NCBI RefSeq assembly: GCF_030811835.1
Contig: NZ_JAUSRO010000012.1
Location: 1-64,000, forward strand
DNA length: 64,000 bases
Direction: 5' to 3'
Source of the DNA: Variovorax ginsengisoli
GTDB taxonomy: Bacteria > Pseudomonadota > Gammaproteobacteria > Burkholderiales > Burkholderiaceae_C
Shown: piece by piece, positions 63,959-64,000 of the stretch
Position numbering within the stretch: the stretch's first letter is position 1
Layout: each line of letters begins with the position of its first letter
Position numbers and translations under genes: made by a program
Notes under the pieces: model-generated
The model's input: only the letters and a program-made list of their open reading frames with translations
The model's database searches: none
Told to the model about the DNA's origin: nothing

Positions 63959-64000
63959 ATGAACGATCCACACTCCCCGCCACCCGACGCCGCACGCCAG
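63959..64000 (+). CDS. Possible start of the next gene, cut by the window edge
   Basis: From ATG 63959 the reading is MNDPHSPPPDAARQ, open to the edge. The N terminus is Pro-rich and polar. No ribosome-binding site is clear (GCAACGTATGCCCCG precedes). The identity cannot be judged from 14 codons. A competing ATG at 63951 stops after three codons. Confidence 0.3.
   Translation, partial: MNDPHSPPPDAARQ

Overview
The window is about 64 kb of high-GC (roughly two-thirds G+C), densely packed chromosomal DNA. Gene content and order point to a betaproteobacterium of the order Burkholderiales, most like the Comamonadaceae (Variovorax/Acidovorax relatives). The indications are the trxA-rho pair, a glycine-riboswitch gcvTHP operon, type B ribosomal protein L31, TRAP and ribose-type ABC transporters, a protocatechuate branch with AroE-like enzymes, a five-gene cydDCABX operon and an etfBA/acyl-CoA dehydrogenase cluster. 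No phage, insertion sequence, CRISPR array, tRNA or rRNA was seen. The genus assignment is inference.

Layout. 1-3.2 kb: the first codons of dnaX (leftward), the SRP RNA gene ffs, a small secreted protein with an internal duplication, a LysR regulator and a BaiN-type flavoprotein. 3.4-6.8 kb: trxA, rho, a Gfo/Idh/MocA oxidoreductase and rpmE2. 6.9-10 kb: an ArnT/GT39-like membrane protein coupled to a MATE exporter. 10-14 kb: a D-erythronate-dehydrogenase-like enzyme followed by a three-gene TRAP transporter. 14-18.8 kb: tandem glycine riboswitch and gcvT-gcvH-gcvP. 18.9-28.8 kb: a DUF3014 protein, a flavin reductase, an ABC importer lacking a binding protein, a GGDEF/EAL protein, and a DUF1501/DUF1800 pair. 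28.9-36.2 kb: a DsbA-like protein, then a leftward operon of two divergent AroE-like dehydrogenases, pcaB, pcaC, an MFS transporter and pcaD, with a divergent IclR regulator. 36.2-42.2 kb: a ROK regulator with a near-perfect operator, a complete ribose-type ABC importer and a PfkB kinase. 42.2-46.5 kb: rhomboid protease, aroC, a cupin, a GbsR/MarR regulator and chrA. 46.6-53 kb: cydDCABX. 53.2-57.9 kb: nitronate monooxygenase-like protein, acyl-CoA dehydrogenase, etfA, etfB. 58-64 kb: MscS channel, histone-deacetylase-like hydrolase, mltB, HD phosphohydrolase, glpK and the start of another gene.

How the parts fit. Most of the window is ordinary housekeeping and catabolic capacity: one-carbon/glycine catabolism under riboswitch control, microaerobic respiration through cytochrome bd with its CydDC exporter, electron transfer from acyl-CoA oxidation, and uptake systems for organic acids and sugars. 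The signal I consider most worth following is regulatory. The promoter of the GbsR/MarR gene and the promoter of cydD share an inverted repeat TTTCA-N8-TGAAA, in a 26-bp imperfect and a 28-bp perfect palindrome. This suggests that the neighbouring regulator controls both itself and the bd oxidase operon. Other points of note are the two AroE-like paralogues with altered substrate-binding motifs inside the pca operon, the ROK operator, an extra hairpin between the two glycine aptamers, and the binding-protein-less ABC importer.
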